In this document: piece after piece, positions 36,027 through 44,725 of the stretch
Layout: every line of letters begins with the position of its first letter
Numbering within the stretch: the stretch's first letter is position 1
NCBI RefSeq assembly: GCF_003544895.1
Contig: NZ_CP032125.1
Location: 1,564,001 to 1,628,000, forward strand
Length of the DNA: 64,000 bases
Direction of reading: 5' to 3'
From: Profundibacter amoris
Lineage (GTDB): Bacteria > Pseudomonadota > Alphaproteobacteria > Rhodobacterales > Rhodobacteraceae
Made by a program: the position numbers and the translations under genes
The notes under the pieces: model-generated
The model's database searches: none
Told to the model about the DNA's origin: nothing
Seen by the model: the letters and a program-made list of their open reading frames with translations, nothing else

Positions 36027-36266
36027 CCGCGTTAAGGTGCAATCTATTGTTGTTCCGTGAGTGGTGGCATTTATGCCTGGGAACTTAAGCGAACCGAGAC
36101 CCCATGTAATTGCATGGCTAGACGGTTTGCCCGGGAAACCGGATGTTGGTCAGGGGAAGAATAATCCCTTTGCTCTGGCCAACAACTAACATTGCGGTCT
36201 GTCCTCATCCCCATTAGGTGACCGCTTTCTAAACGGTGTGATCCTTGCCCGGATCGCACCGTTTTT
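36027..36266 (+). ncRNA. Candidate structured small RNA
   Basis: About 240 bases with no annotated gene, bounded by a promoter-like sequence and an intrinsic terminator. Several hairpins are visible: GTTCC...GGGAAC around GGC/GCC, GAACCG...CGGTTTG around CCATG/CATGG, TTGGTCAGGG...CCCTTTGCTCTGGCCAA, and GCGGTC...GACCGC. The dense pairing argues for an RNA gene. I cannot match it to tmRNA, RNase P or SRP RNA; 6S RNA is possible but the neighbours are wrong for it. A 38-codon frame (36073-36189, MPGNLSEPRPHVIAWLDG start) exists inside and is an alternative. Confidence 0.5.
36234..36266 (+). terminator. Intrinsic terminator of the candidate small RNA
   Basis: CGGTGTGATCC pairs with GGATCGCACCG (11 pairs, one G-T) around a 6-base loop and is followed by five T. 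Classic plus-strand rho-independent terminator; no plus-strand protein gene ends close by (luxR ends 260 bases earlier), so it most likely ends the small RNA. Confidence 0.8.
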
Positions 36267-36290
36267 CATTTGACAGCTAATTTAAATAGA

Positions 36291-36327
36291 AAAGGCCCCT
36301 CCCGAACATGTCGGAAAGGGCCGTTTT
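36291..36327. terminator. Bidirectional terminator downstream of tsf
   Basis: AAAGGCCC(C)TCCCGA and TCGGAAAGGGCC form a stem around ACATG, followed by GTTTT on the plus strand and preceded by AAAA (T-run on the minus strand). Located 25 bases past the tsf stop, it ends the rpsB-tsf transcript. Confidence 0.75.
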
Positions 36328-36351
36328 AATTCTCGCTATTCGGGATAATCC

Positions 36352-37224
36352 CTAGCTGTTCATCTTTGCAACTTCTGCAGCAAAGTCTTCTTCTTTTTTC
36401 TCGATCCCCTCGCCCACTTCAAGGCGGGCAAACCCGGTGATCTCGACGCCGGCTTCTTTGGCGGCAGCCCCAACTGTCAGATCGGGGTTGATCACGAAAG
36501 ACTGGCCCAGCAGGGTCACTTCCGACAGGAATTTCTTCATCCGGCCAATGATCATCTTTTCGATCACTTGCTCGGGTTTGCCGGATTCGCGGGCTTGCTC
36601 GGTCAGAACGGTTTTTTCACGCTCGACAACAGCCGGGTCCAGATCATCCTCGGACAAGGATGCAGGGTTTACAGCGGCGATGTGCATGGCAACCTGACGG
36701 CCGAAGGCTTCGTTGTCACCCTTCAGCGCAACCAGCACGCCGATTTTGCCCATACCGTCTGTCACAGCATTATGCACGTAGGATACAACCTGATCGCCAG
36801 ACAGCGTGGTCATGCGGCGCACCGACATGTTTTCACCAATTACGGCGATCTTGTCGGTCACGGTATCGGCAACCGATTTACCACCCATATCCGCGGCATT
36901 CAAAGCGTCGATACCGTCAACGGTCAGGGCAACATCGGCGATTCCGCCAACCATTCCCTGAAAATCGGCGTTCTTTGCAACAAAGTCGGTTTCCGAGTTC
37001 ACCTCGACAGCAACACCCTTGCCGCCATCAACCTTGACAGCCACCAGACCCTCGGCCGCCGTGCGGCCCGATTTCTTGGCCGCCTTGGCCAGACCTTTGG
37101 TGCGCAGCCAGTCAACCGCGGCTTCCATGTCACCGTTGTTTTCGACCAGTGCTTTTTTTGCGTCCATCATGCCAGCGCCAGTGCTGTCACGAAGCTCTTT
37201 TACCATTGCAGCTGTAATCGCCAT
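36352..37224 (-). CDS. tsf: Translation elongation factor Ts
   Basis: 290 residues, nucleotide exchange factor for EF-Tu. Signatures: [24 protein letters not shown] near the N-terminus (UBA domain) and [13 protein letters not shown] (about 74-86). There are two consecutive ATG codons; the second (37224) is 7 bases from AGGAG and begins [11 protein letters not shown] as in the family, so I prefer it. Downstream of rpsB with a 64-base gap, the universal order. Confidence 0.97.
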   Translation of the reverse strand: MAITAAMVKELRDSTGAGMMDAKKALVENNGDMEAAVDWLRTKGLAKAAKKSGRTAAEGLVAVKVDGGKGVAVEVNSETDFVAKNADFQGMVGGIADVALTVDGIDALNAADMGGKSVADTVTDKIAVIGENMSVRRMTTLSGDQVVSYVHNAVTDGMGKIGVLVALKGDNEAFGRQVAMHIAAVNPASLSEDDLDPAVVEREKTVLTEQARESGKPEQVIEKMIIGRMKKFLSEVTLLGQSFVINPDLTVGAAAKEAGVEITGFARLEVGEGIEKKEEDFAAEVAKMNS

Positions 37225-37288
37225 CATGGATCTCCTGAAATAAATAACATGTGCGGGTGCGGCGAAAACCGCACCCTATCTGTTTGGT

Positions 37289-38140
37289 TTAGCCTTCGGC
37301 AGCGGCTTTTTCGTCTTTGGCCGGCTCTTCGGCTTTTGCTTCTTCGGCAGGTTTCTCGTCTGCGGCCGGCTTTTCTTCTGCCGGTGCCTCGGCAATCACT
37401 TCTTCGACCGGTGCTTCTTCCATTTCGCCCAGATCAATACCGGCTGCGCCCATTTGCGCGGTCATGCCGTCCAGTGCCGCACGGGCCACCAGATCGGTAT
37501 AAAGTGCAATCGCACGCGCCGCATCGTCATTGCCCGGGATGATGTAGTCGATACCGTCAGGGTTACAGTTGGAGTCAACCACAGCCACAACGGGGATGCC
37601 CAGTTTGTTGGCTTCGGCGATGGCCAGATCTTCTTTGCGAACGTCGATCACAAAGATCAAATCAGGCGTGGTGCCCATTTCGCGGATGCCGCCAAGGCTG
37701 GCTTGCAGTTTGGCCTGCTCGCGTTCGATGCCCAGACGCTCTTTCTTGGTCAGACCCTCGGCGCCGCTTTCCAGCAGTTCGTCGTGGTCTTTCAGCCGTT
37801 TGATCGACTTGGAAATGGTCTGCCAGTTGGTCAGCGTGCCGCCCAGCCAACGGTGGTTCATATAATACTGTGCGCATTTTTCAGCAGCATCGGCAATCGG
37901 GCCGGCGGCCTGACGTTTGGTGCCGACGAACAGGATACGGCCGCCCTTGGCGGCAACATCGCGAACGGCCTGCAGGGCCTGGTCCAGCATCGGAACAGTT
38001 TGCGTCAGGTCGAGGATGTGGATGCCGTTGCGCGATCCGTAGATGAACGGAGCCATCTTGGGATTCCAGCGTTGTGTCTGGTGGCCAAAGTGTACGCCAG
38101 CTTCAAGCAGCTGCCGCATGGTAAATTCAGGAAGTGCCAT
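37289..38140 (-). CDS. rpsB: 30S ribosomal protein S2
   Basis: 283 residues against 241 in E. coli. Core signatures are [24 protein letters not shown] (about 6-29) and [41 protein letters not shown]. The extra length is an Ala/Glu/Lys/Pro-rich tail (about 230-283, e.g. [20 protein letters not shown]), common in alphaproteobacteria and probably disordered. First gene of rpsB-tsf. Confidence 0.97.
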   Translation of the reverse strand: MALPEFTMRQLLEAGVHFGHQTQRWNPKMAPFIYGSRNGIHILDLTQTVPMLDQALQAVRDVAAKGGRILFVGTKRQAAGPIADAAEKCAQYYMNHRWLGGTLTNWQTISKSIKRLKDHDELLESGAEGLTKKERLGIEREQAKLQASLGGIREMGTTPDLIFVIDVRKEDLAIAEANKLGIPVVAVVDSNCNPDGIDYIIPGNDDAARAIALYTDLVARAALDGMTAQMGAAGIDLGEMEEAPVEEVIAEAPAEEKPAADEKPAEEAKAEEPAKDEKAAAEG

Positions 38141-38324
38141 GCTTATAGTCCTTTTTTCCGGTTTCGTTGCCTAGGGCGGGGTAATCAGGGCAGATGCCCA
38201 ACCGGCGGACCTAAACGGGATTTCTCCCCGTGTCGGCCCAGCCCCGCCTGCGGAGTTGATTTCGCGCGTATACAAAGGGGGTAAGTGATGCGCAAGCCCT
38301 ATTTTGCAGGATGATCCGGCAAAA

Positions 38325-39473
38325 TTATAGAAACACCCGTTCAAAGAACCAAAAGGCGCCGATCGCGGCAATAATCAACGACGCGGGGATGGATATGCGG
38401 CTGCGATACCACGGTTTGTTGCGGAACCACACGCCAACGGTCAGAAACGCCAGTGAAATCACCGTCAACTGTCCCAGTTCCACCCCGACATTGAAGGATA
38501 TCAGCGCCGTAAAGAATTCATCCTCGGGCAGGCCGATTTCCCCCAACACCGATGCAAACCCCAACCCGTGCAACAGGCCAAAGCCAAAGATCACCAGCGG
38601 GCGCCATTTGCTTAGGCCCGAGGTGAACACATTTTCAATCGCCACATAGGTGATCGAGGCGGCAATCAGCGGCTCGACGATTGAGGACGGCACTGTAACC
38701 CACCCCATCGCCCCCAACGCCAGCGTGACCGTATGTGCCAGTGTAAATGCCGAAATCTGCCACAGCAGCGGGCGCAGGTGGATCGACAGAAAAAACAGGC
38801 CCAGAACGAACAGGATATGATCCACGCCCAAGGGCAGGATATGTTCAAAACCGATTGGAATATATTGCGAAAACACTTGCCAGCGGGTCTGTTTCGCCCC
38901 GCCGGATACCGGAATATCGGGGCTGCTCTGCCCGCTGCTCAGATAACCGGTATAGCCCTCATCCACCCCGTTCTGGCGCAGCACGATTGTGCCGAATTTT
39001 TTGTTCCAGTTAAAACGGATTGTCGTGGTGTCTGCCGGCAATTCCCCTGTCAGCGTCAAAAAGGAGGTGCGCGGAAACTCCACATCGCCCACCTCGTCAA
39101 TCCTGATCCCGACCAGATCCAGCGGCACATCCGCCCCCCCTGCCCGCAGGTGTAAACCGTTGCGAATGTTCGGCCAGACATCCTTTAGCCGGTTCTCAAG
39201 TGCCGCAGGTTCCAGCGCCCGCAGGCTGTCATAATCCCCCGATTGTTCGGTTTCATTGGTGTTCGCCACCCCGTCCAGATCAATCCCGGCGACAAAGGCC
39301 TCAAGGTTCAGCCGAATTTCCAGCGTGATTTTCCCGTCGCCGGTGGTGAAATCGCCAATCGACGGGCTGACCTCGTGGGCCAGCACATTCAACGTCGATG
39401 TGAACAGCAGAAGGGTTGACAATATGGCCGCAAGTGTCAGCTTGCCGCCCATGAAAAACATATTCCGGCCCAT
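38325..39473 (-). CDS. HupE/UreJ-like membrane protein
   Basis: 382 residues. Signal peptide at the N-terminus (MGGKLTLAAILSTLLLFTSTLNVLA, cut before HEVSP), a periplasmic domain (about 35-205), then about six transmembrane helices starting IGFEHILPLGVDHILFVLGLFFL. The helices carry His residues (FEHILPLGVDHI, AFTLAHTVTLALG, FGLLHGLGFASVLGE) as in HupE/UreJ nickel-permease relatives (HupE_UreJ_2 type). The start at 39473 has AAGGATCAGGGCT upstream; 39461 and 39452 are alternatives. It overlaps the divergent next gene by 23 bases at their starts. Metal transport is suggested, not shown. Confidence 0.82.
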   Translation of the reverse strand: MGRNMFFMGGKLTLAAILSTLLLFTSTLNVLAHEVSPSIGDFTTGDGKITLEIRLNLEAFVAGIDLDGVANTNETEQSGDYDSLRALEPAALENRLKDVWPNIRNGLHLRAGGADVPLDLVGIRIDEVGDVEFPRTSFLTLTGELPADTTTIRFNWNKKFGTIVLRQNGVDEGYTGYLSSGQSSPDIPVSGGAKQTRWQVFSQYIPIGFEHILPLGVDHILFVLGLFFLSIHLRPLLWQISAFTLAHTVTLALGAMGWVTVPSSIVEPLIAASITYVAIENVFTSGLSKWRPLVIFGFGLLHGLGFASVLGEIGLPEDEFFTALISFNVGVELGQLTVISLAFLTVGVWFRNKPWYRSRISIPASLIIAAIGAFWFFERVFL

Positions 39474-40278
39474 AGCCCTGATCCTTTTTGCGATGTCCTT
39501 TTGGGGAATCGCCCTGCCTGTCCTTGGTCACGAGTTTTGGCTTGAACCGCAAAAGTTTCAACCCGAAACCGGTGTGACTGTGCAGGTTAAATTGCGCAAC
39601 GGTATGAAATTCAAAGGCGTGGAGCTGGGATATTTCGATGACCGGACGGCCGTTTTCGACATTATCCAGAATGGCACACGCACCCAGGTTCAGGCCCGCG
39701 CGGGCGACTTTCCCGCCTTCTCGAGGCCCATCTTAACTGACGGCCTTATGGTGCTGATATATCAGAGTAAATTCAGTAAACTTCAGTATAATAAATTTGA
39801 AAAATTTGTTGCCTTTGTCGAACATAAATCCTTTGATGGTGTGGTTGAACGCCACAAGGAACGCGGCCTGCCGATGGAGCGTTTCAACGAGGTTTACACG
39901 CGGTTTTGCAAATCCCTGATCGGGGTTGGCTCAGGGGCGGGACAAGACGCCGCAACAGGTATGGAAACCGAATTTGTTGCTCTGACAAACCCCTATACCG
40001 ATGATCTGTCGGATGGGTTCACCGTTCAGGTGCTGTATCAGGGCGCCCCCCGAGTGGATGCACAGGTCGAGGTGTTTGAACGCGCACCCGACAATACCAT
40101 CACCGTTACCTATCATCGCACCGATGGTCAGGGCCATGCCACGGTGCCGGTCAAACCCGGCCATACCTATCTGTTTGACGCCGTGGTACTGCGCGAACCG
40201 GCGCAAACGCTGGCTGATGAAACCAATGCCGTGTGGGAATCCCTCTGGGCGTCTTTGACCTTTGCAACGCCGAACTAA
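39451..40278 (+). CDS. DUF4198-like periplasmic protein
   Basis: 275 residues with signal peptide MKNIFRPIALILFAMSFWGIALPVLG and mature start HEFWLEPQKFQPETG, the H-[ED]-F-W-L start typical of DUF4198/NikM-like metal-associated proteins. The C-terminus has an Ig-like beta pattern ending GHATVPVKPGHTYLFDAVVLREP. No ribosome binding site precedes the ATG at 39451. It opens head-to-head with the HupE/UreJ-like gene, overlapping by 23 bases. A central tract (39770-39810) is AT-rich. Likely related to metal handling with its neighbour. Confidence 0.72.
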   Translation: MKNIFRPIALILFAMSFWGIALPVLGHEFWLEPQKFQPETGVTVQVKLRNGMKFKGVELGYFDDRTAVFDIIQNGTRTQVQARAGDFPAFSRPILTDGLMVLIYQSKFSKLQYNKFEKFVAFVEHKSFDGVVERHKERGLPMERFNEVYTRFCKSLIGVGSGAGQDAATGMETEFVALTNPYTDDLSDGFTVQVLYQGAPRVDAQVEVFERAPDNTITVTYHRTDGQGHATVPVKPGHTYLFDAVVLREPAQTLADETNAVWESLWASLTFATPN

Positions 40279-40317
40279 CCTTGCCTTTGCGTCCTGCGCG
40301 CGTCACATACTACGTCC

Positions 40318-41211
40318 ATGAAAAACACTTCTGACATTCTGTGCATCGGCAGCGTTCTGTGGGACGTGATCGGCCGCTCTGCCAGCCATATGCGCATGGG
40401 GTCAGACGTGCCCGGCCGCATCACCCGCCTGCCCGGTGGCGTGGCAATGAACATCGCCATGACCCTGCGCCGCTTTGGTTTAACCCCTGCCCTACTGACC
40501 ACCATCGGCAAGGACGAAGAGGGGCGCGAACTGCTGGCGGCCTGTCAAAGCATGGGCATGAATTGCGACTACGTTTACCTGTCCGAAGACCTGCCGACCG
40601 ACCGCTATATGGCGATCGAGGGGGCCAACGGATTGATCGCCGCCATCGCGGACGCCCATTCACTCGAGGCCGCAGGCGACAAAATCCTGCGCCCGTTGGA
40701 AAACGGCCGTCTGGGCAGTGCAAAATCCCCTTATGCCGGCGTGATTGCGCTGGACGGGAACCTGACACTGGCCTTGCTGGAAACCATCAGCAAAAGCCCC
40801 CTGTTCATCGCCGCCGACCTGCGCGTCGCCCCCGCCTCGCCCGGCAAGGCCGAGCGGCTGGCGCCCTTGCTGTCCCATCCGCATGCCACCCTATATGTCA
40901 ATCTGGAGGAAGCAGGCCTGCTGTGCCAAACCACTTTTGACACCTCCGAACAGGCAGCGCATGCCCTGCTGGGGCGCGGTGCGCATGGTATTTTGGTGAC
41001 CGACGGGGGCAATCGCGCATCGGTCGGCCGCAAAGGCCGCGTCCTCACCCAAACCCCGCCCGAAGTGCTGGTGACCCGTGTCACCGGCGCAGGCGACACC
41101 TTTATGGCGGCCCATATCGCCGCTGAAATCCGTGGCGAAACACCGGAACAGGCGCTTAACAGCGCACTTGCCGCCGCCGCCGCCTATGTTTCCGGAGAAA
41201 CACCCCTATGA
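40318..41211 (+). CDS. psuK: PfkB-family kinase, probable pseudouridine kinase
   Basis: 297 residues of the ribokinase/PfkB family: the N-terminal GG region CIGSVLWDVIG and RLPGGVAMNIAMTLRRFGL, and the C-terminal active-site stretch TRVTGAGDTFMAAHIAAEI (about 260-278, with GAGD catalytic Asp). Function comes from the next gene, psuG, which overlaps by 4 bases; the pair degrades pseudouridine to uracil and ribose 5-phosphate. Confidence 0.9.
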   Translation: MKNTSDILCIGSVLWDVIGRSASHMRMGSDVPGRITRLPGGVAMNIAMTLRRFGLTPALLTTIGKDEEGRELLAACQSMGMNCDYVYLSEDLPTDRYMAIEGANGLIAAIADAHSLEAAGDKILRPLENGRLGSAKSPYAGVIALDGNLTLALLETISKSPLFIAADLRVAPASPGKAERLAPLLSHPHATLYVNLEEAGLLCQTTFDTSEQAAHALLGRGAHGILVTDGGNRASVGRKGRVLTQTPPEVLVTRVTGAGDTFMAAHIAAEIRGETPEQALNSALAAAAAYVSGETPL

Positions 41212-42125
41212 CCATCCCCATGCAGTTTTCCCCCGAAGTCGCCACCGCACTGGCCGACGGCACCCCCGTTGTGGCGCTGGAAAGCACCATCATCACCCAC
41301 GGTATGCCCTATCCGCAAAACGTGGAAACCGCCCGCAAGGTGGAAACCGTGGTGCGGGATGGCGGGGCGACTCCGGCCACCATCGCCGTTTTGAACGGGG
41401 TGCTGCATATCGGGCTGACGGATGGCGAACTGGAAACCCTTGCACAGGCCAAAGATGTTGCCAAACTGTCGCGCGCCGATTTCGCGGCCTGTCTGGCCAC
41501 GGGCGGCACAGGCGCGACCACAGTCGCCGCCACCATGATCGCCGCCGATCAGGCCGGTATCCGGGTGTTTGCCACCGGCGGCATTGGCGGTGTGCATCGT
41601 GGCGCGGAATCCACCTTCGACATTTCCGCCGACCTGCAAGAGCTGGCCCAAACCCCCGTCACCGTGGTGGCAGCAGGGCCAAAGGCCATTCTGGATGTGC
41701 CCAAAACACTTGAGGTTCTCGAAACATTAGGTGTGCCGGTTATCGTCTACAAACAAAACGATATTCCGGCCTTCTGGTCCCGCTCCTCCGGTCTGCCCGC
41801 CCCGCTGCGAATGGACAGTGCCGCCGATATTGCCAAGGCGCATATTATGCGCGGCGCGTTGGGCCTGCCCGGCGGCCAACTGGTTGCGAATCCAATCCCT
41901 GCTGCCGATGAAATTCCACAAAGCACGCTCTCCCCGGTTATCCAACAAGCATTGGACGAGGCCAAAGCACAGAAAATTGCCGCCAAATCTGTCACCCCCT
42001 TCCTGCTGCAACGCATTTTCGAGCTGACCGACGGCGCGTCCTTAATCGCGAATATCGCGTTGGTAATGAACAATGCAGCCCTTGCAGCAGCGATTGCGAC
42101 CGCATTAAATAAACAGGTTGTTTAA
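41208..42125 (+). CDS. psuG: Pseudouridine-5'-phosphate glycosidase
   Basis: 305 residues, the length of E. coli YeiN. Signatures VALESTIITHGMPYPQNVETA (about 22-42), LATGGTGATTVAATMIAADQAGI and VFATGGIGGVHRG (about 120-132, metal-binding His region), and the NPIPAADEIP segment (about 225-234). Cleaves the C-glycosidic bond of pseudouridine 5'-phosphate. Coupled to the kinase by ATGA. No transporter lies next to them. Confidence 0.95.
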   Translation: MTIPMQFSPEVATALADGTPVVALESTIITHGMPYPQNVETARKVETVVRDGGATPATIAVLNGVLHIGLTDGELETLAQAKDVAKLSRADFAACLATGGTGATTVAATMIAADQAGIRVFATGGIGGVHRGAESTFDISADLQELAQTPVTVVAAGPKAILDVPKTLEVLETLGVPVIVYKQNDIPAFWSRSSGLPAPLRMDSAADIAKAHIMRGALGLPGGQLVANPIPAADEIPQSTLSPVIQQALDEAKAQKIAAKSVTPFLLQRIFELTDGASLIANIALVMNNAALAAAIATALNKQVV

Positions 42126-42185
42126 ACCGTGACATTTTGACCCGCTTGCGATCTGATTTTGCGATCACAAATACTAACTGAAGCC

Positions 42186-42217
42186 TCAGGTTATAGGAGT
42201 GTCAGGTTATAGGAGTG
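42186..42217 (+). repeat. Tandem 16-base duplication containing a Shine-Dalgarno
   Basis: TCAGGTTATAGGAGTG occurs twice in exact succession (42186-42201 and 42202-42217). The second copy's AGGAG is 8 bases before the ATG at 42224; the first is 16 bases further up. Looks like a recent slippage duplication in the translation start region. Confidence 0.85.
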
Positions 42218-42223
42218 AATGTG

Positions 42224-42814
42224 ATGGAAAACACAATGATTACCGCAATACCTGCAAAAAGCCACAAAACACTTATCAGTATACTGGCATTTGCTGTGGG
42301 CATGGCAATTTCGTCGCCCCTGCCCGTATACGCAGGTCAGGATGATGAAATTGACCTTGTTCCGCTGGTGCCCACGATATCCGATATTAGTGGATTTTGG
42401 AATTACGAGACATCTTTTCCGGCCGAGAGTGGTCCCTGCCCAAGCGGATACGCCATGTCCGGCGAAATTCTTGTGGTCACAAACCCGTCCGGCACAACGC
42501 CCCCTGGTTTCGAAGAATCGGCGGGTCAATATGTAAAGGTGACTATTCTATCAGGATCGGTGTGCCGTCCTGAATCGATATGTCATATGGCCGGATACAT
42601 GAATGACAACATGACAGATTCCGGCGTATTGGGGAAAGTTATAACGGTCGGTTCATTTGCTGTTGTTGATGATGAACACGGTGAAGTTGCCAATGCGTGG
42701 ACTTTGTATTTCAACTCTGCCACCGATGGAGTCGGATTGGGCAGCGCACGCTATGACCATCCAGATGGAAGTTGTGAATGGGCCTATGACATCCTTCTTG
42801 AGCGCTCTGATTAA
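42224..42814 (+). CDS. Secreted hypothetical protein
   Basis: 196 residues, not recognised. Signal peptide at about 8-33 (KTLISILAFAVGMAISSPLPVYA), then an acidic mature protein with four or more Cys (GPCPSG, GSVCRPESICHMAG, GSCEWAYD) and Trp/Tyr-rich strands (SGFWNYETSF, AWTLYFNS). Probably a disulfide-linked beta-sandwich in the periplasm. I chose the ATG at 42224; a GTG at 42215 is an alternative. Stands alone between psuG and the DUF502 gene. Confidence 0.65.
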   Translation: MENTMITAIPAKSHKTLISILAFAVGMAISSPLPVYAGQDDEIDLVPLVPTISDISGFWNYETSFPAESGPCPSGYAMSGEILVVTNPSGTTPPGFEESAGQYVKVTILSGSVCRPESICHMAGYMNDNMTDSGVLGKVITVGSFAVVDDEHGEVANAWTLYFNSATDGVGLGSARYDHPDGSCEWAYDILLERSD

Positions 42815-43027
42815 GAAGGTGGTTAACGGCACGCCGGAATTATGGCATTAGAAGCGCAGACCAGCATTTTGTGCGCAACTGCAGTTGCTTGCGTGATTGC
42901 ATTGGTGTCCCCCCCCCTCGTATTTACAAGGATTGAGGATATTTCTTTTACCTTGGGGTCGCTTCCTATTGTGGCGAGGCTGACGAATGCCTACATTCGC
43001 CAGGAAACAAAAGCTGGCTCGAAATTT

Positions 43028-43738
43028 ATGCCCAAACTGAAAAACCTGACTCCGCCCCCGCCCGAGCGCCGCAAGCGCCGTTGGCTTGCAGGTCTGCGCA
43101 ACAATTTTTTTACCGGTCTGGTGGTTGTCGCCCCTATTGGTATGACATTGTGGCTGGTCTGGGCTGTGACTGGCAAAATCGACGGCATGGTGCTGCCCTT
43201 CATTCCCGAAACCTTTAACCCCAAAAGTTACATCGGTATAGATTTGCGCGGTATCGGGGTGATCATCTTCCTGATCTTTACCGTGATCATTGGTTGGATG
43301 ACCAAGGGCATCATGGGTAAATCCCTGCTGAATTTGGGCGAGGATCTGGTTGACCGGATGCCGGTGGTAAGGTCGGTCTATAACGGATTGAAACAATTGG
43401 CAGAAACAGTGTTTGCTCAGTCCGATACCTCGTTTGACAAGGTCTGTCTGGTGGAATACCCGCGTAAAGGTATCTGGGCGGTGGCGTTTATTTCCACCAC
43501 CACCAAGGGGGAAGTGAACCAGAAAATCCCGGTTAATGAACAAATGATTTCGGTGTTCCTGCCGACGACACCAAACCCGACTTCCGGCTTTTTGCTGTTC
43601 GTGCCGCAATCGGATTTGATTGATCTGGACATGAGTGTTGGGGACGCTATGAAACTTGTGATTTCGGCGGGACTGGTTTATCCGGCCGAGAAGAACACGG
43701 ATCAGCCAAGCCTGCCTTTGGAAGTTCCTACAGAATAG
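43028..43738 (+). CDS. DUF502 family membrane protein
   Basis: 236 residues. Basic N-terminus (PERRKRRWLAGLRNNFF), two transmembrane helices (about 24-44 and 74-94), then a cytosolic or periplasmic domain with the DUF502 pattern DRMPVVRSVYNGLKQLAETVF and KVCLVEYPRKGIWAVAFIS. Length is typical. Start at 43028; the frame is open back to 42842 through a run of nine C (42909-42917), but that part shows no domain. Function of the family is unknown. Confidence 0.88.
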   Translation: MPKLKNLTPPPPERRKRRWLAGLRNNFFTGLVVVAPIGMTLWLVWAVTGKIDGMVLPFIPETFNPKSYIGIDLRGIGVIIFLIFTVIIGWMTKGIMGKSLLNLGEDLVDRMPVVRSVYNGLKQLAETVFAQSDTSFDKVCLVEYPRKGIWAVAFISTTTKGEVNQKIPVNEQMISVFLPTTPNPTSGFLLFVPQSDLIDLDMSVGDAMKLVISAGLVYPAEKNTDQPSLPLEVPTE

Positions 43739-43861
43739 TGTTGCGTCACTTCACCACATTATACCCAAATACGAGGATTTATCTACTATATATTGTGTTT
43801 GCATGCTGCAAGTGTTAGGTGTTGCAAATATTCCAATAGGGTACAATTGAAGGGGCCTAAA

Positions 43862-44080
43862 ATGAAAAAAATCCTATTAACATCGGCATTCATGCTGGCA
43901 GCTACACAATCATTCGCCGGAAATCTGGTTGAACCAATGATGGAGCCTGAAGTCGTCGAAGCGGCCACGGGCAGTTCCGGCGGGGCGATGCTTGTTCCGA
44001 TCCTGATGATCGTGTTGCTGGCAGCAGTTGTTGCAAGTGGTGGTAGTAATAACGCGCCGCCAGTTGATGTTGCTCAATAG
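43862..44080 (+). CDS. Small secreted membrane peptide, copy 1
   Basis: 72 residues: signal peptide MKKILLTSAFMLAATQSFA, then GNLVEPMMEPEVVEAATG, a Gly/Ser turn (SSGG), one hydrophobic helix (AMLVPILMIVLLAAVVA) and a short polar tail. Similar tiny proteins are common in Rhodobacteraceae genomes but I know of no function. First of three paralogues; its coding middle is almost identical to the others. AT-rich leader (43740-43861) gives it its own promoter, and a terminator follows. Confidence 0.75.
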   Translation: MKKILLTSAFMLAATQSFAGNLVEPMMEPEVVEAATGSSGGAMLVPILMIVLLAAVVASGGSNNAPPVDVAQ

Positions 44081-44111
44081 AACAACGAAAACAAGGTGAT
44101 ACTTATTCTTA

Positions 44112-44149
44112 AACGGTTCAGCGGTTAATGCGTTGGGCCGTTTTTTCAT
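44112..44149 (+). terminator. Intrinsic terminator after copy 1
   Basis: AACGG pairs with CCGTT, continued inside by CAGCG/CGTTG, and TTTTTT follows the stem. It is 32 bases past the stop of the first small peptide gene, so that gene is its own transcription unit. Confidence 0.7.
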
Positions 44150-44335
44150 CTTATTAAAGGTTGTCGGCTTTATAAGGGATATGGTCGTGCACTTATGGCG
44201 TTTGGTTTTGGAGCCGGTATTGTTGAGGTTTGTCCAATACCAATGAAGCCCCCAAGAGACTCAGCCAAAACGTATTTTTGTTGATATTCTTCAATCCCCG
44301 AGTTAGGTATGAATTGTAATAAAAATGAGGATAAT

Positions 44336-44563
44336 ATGAAAAAACTTTTCTTAACGGCAACAGCAATTGTTGCATCTACTCAGGCTTTTGCTGGCAACCT
44401 TGTCGAACCGATGATGGAACCTGAAGTGGTCGAAGCGGCCACCGGCAGTTCCGGCGGGGCGATGCTTGTTCCGATCCTGCTGATCGTATTGATGGCTGCT
44501 GTGATTGCCAGTGGGGGCGGTGATAATGCGCCAATACCTGCAAATGGTATCGGCGGGTTATAA
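44336..44563 (+). CDS. Small secreted membrane peptide, copy 2
   Basis: 75 residues: MKKLFLTATAIVASTQAFA signal peptide, GNLVEPMMEPEVVEAATG, SSGG turn, AMLVPILLIVLMAAVIA helix, tail DNAPIPANGIGGL. At DNA level it matches copy 3 over about 150 bases with few changes (from ACGGCAACAGCAATTGTTGC through CCGATCCTGCTGAT), showing recent duplication or gene conversion. Own AT-rich upstream region of about 190 bases. Start follows AAAAATGAGGATAAT, a modest ribosome binding site. Confidence 0.75.
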   Translation: MKKLFLTATAIVASTQAFAGNLVEPMMEPEVVEAATGSSGGAMLVPILLIVLMAAVIASGGGDNAPIPANGIGGL

Positions 44564-44725
44564 TTATCTAGGCTGGTTCACATTGGTGGATCGTAATTGC
44601 TACCTGGTGGGGGCTTGCGCTAGTCATCAATCTTTTCCGGGTGTGTAAACCACTGCTTGCACACCGATAGAGTGAGTATTTGCCATACGATGAAAATAGT
44701 TCAATTTTTAACTTACGAGGGTAGC

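Noticed and set aside
36027-36266. tmRNA, RNase P or SRP RNA
   Set aside because: No tag-peptide codons of the tmRNA type, none of the conserved RNase P stretches I know, and no SRP apical loop (GGAAG with GGTCAGG) are present.
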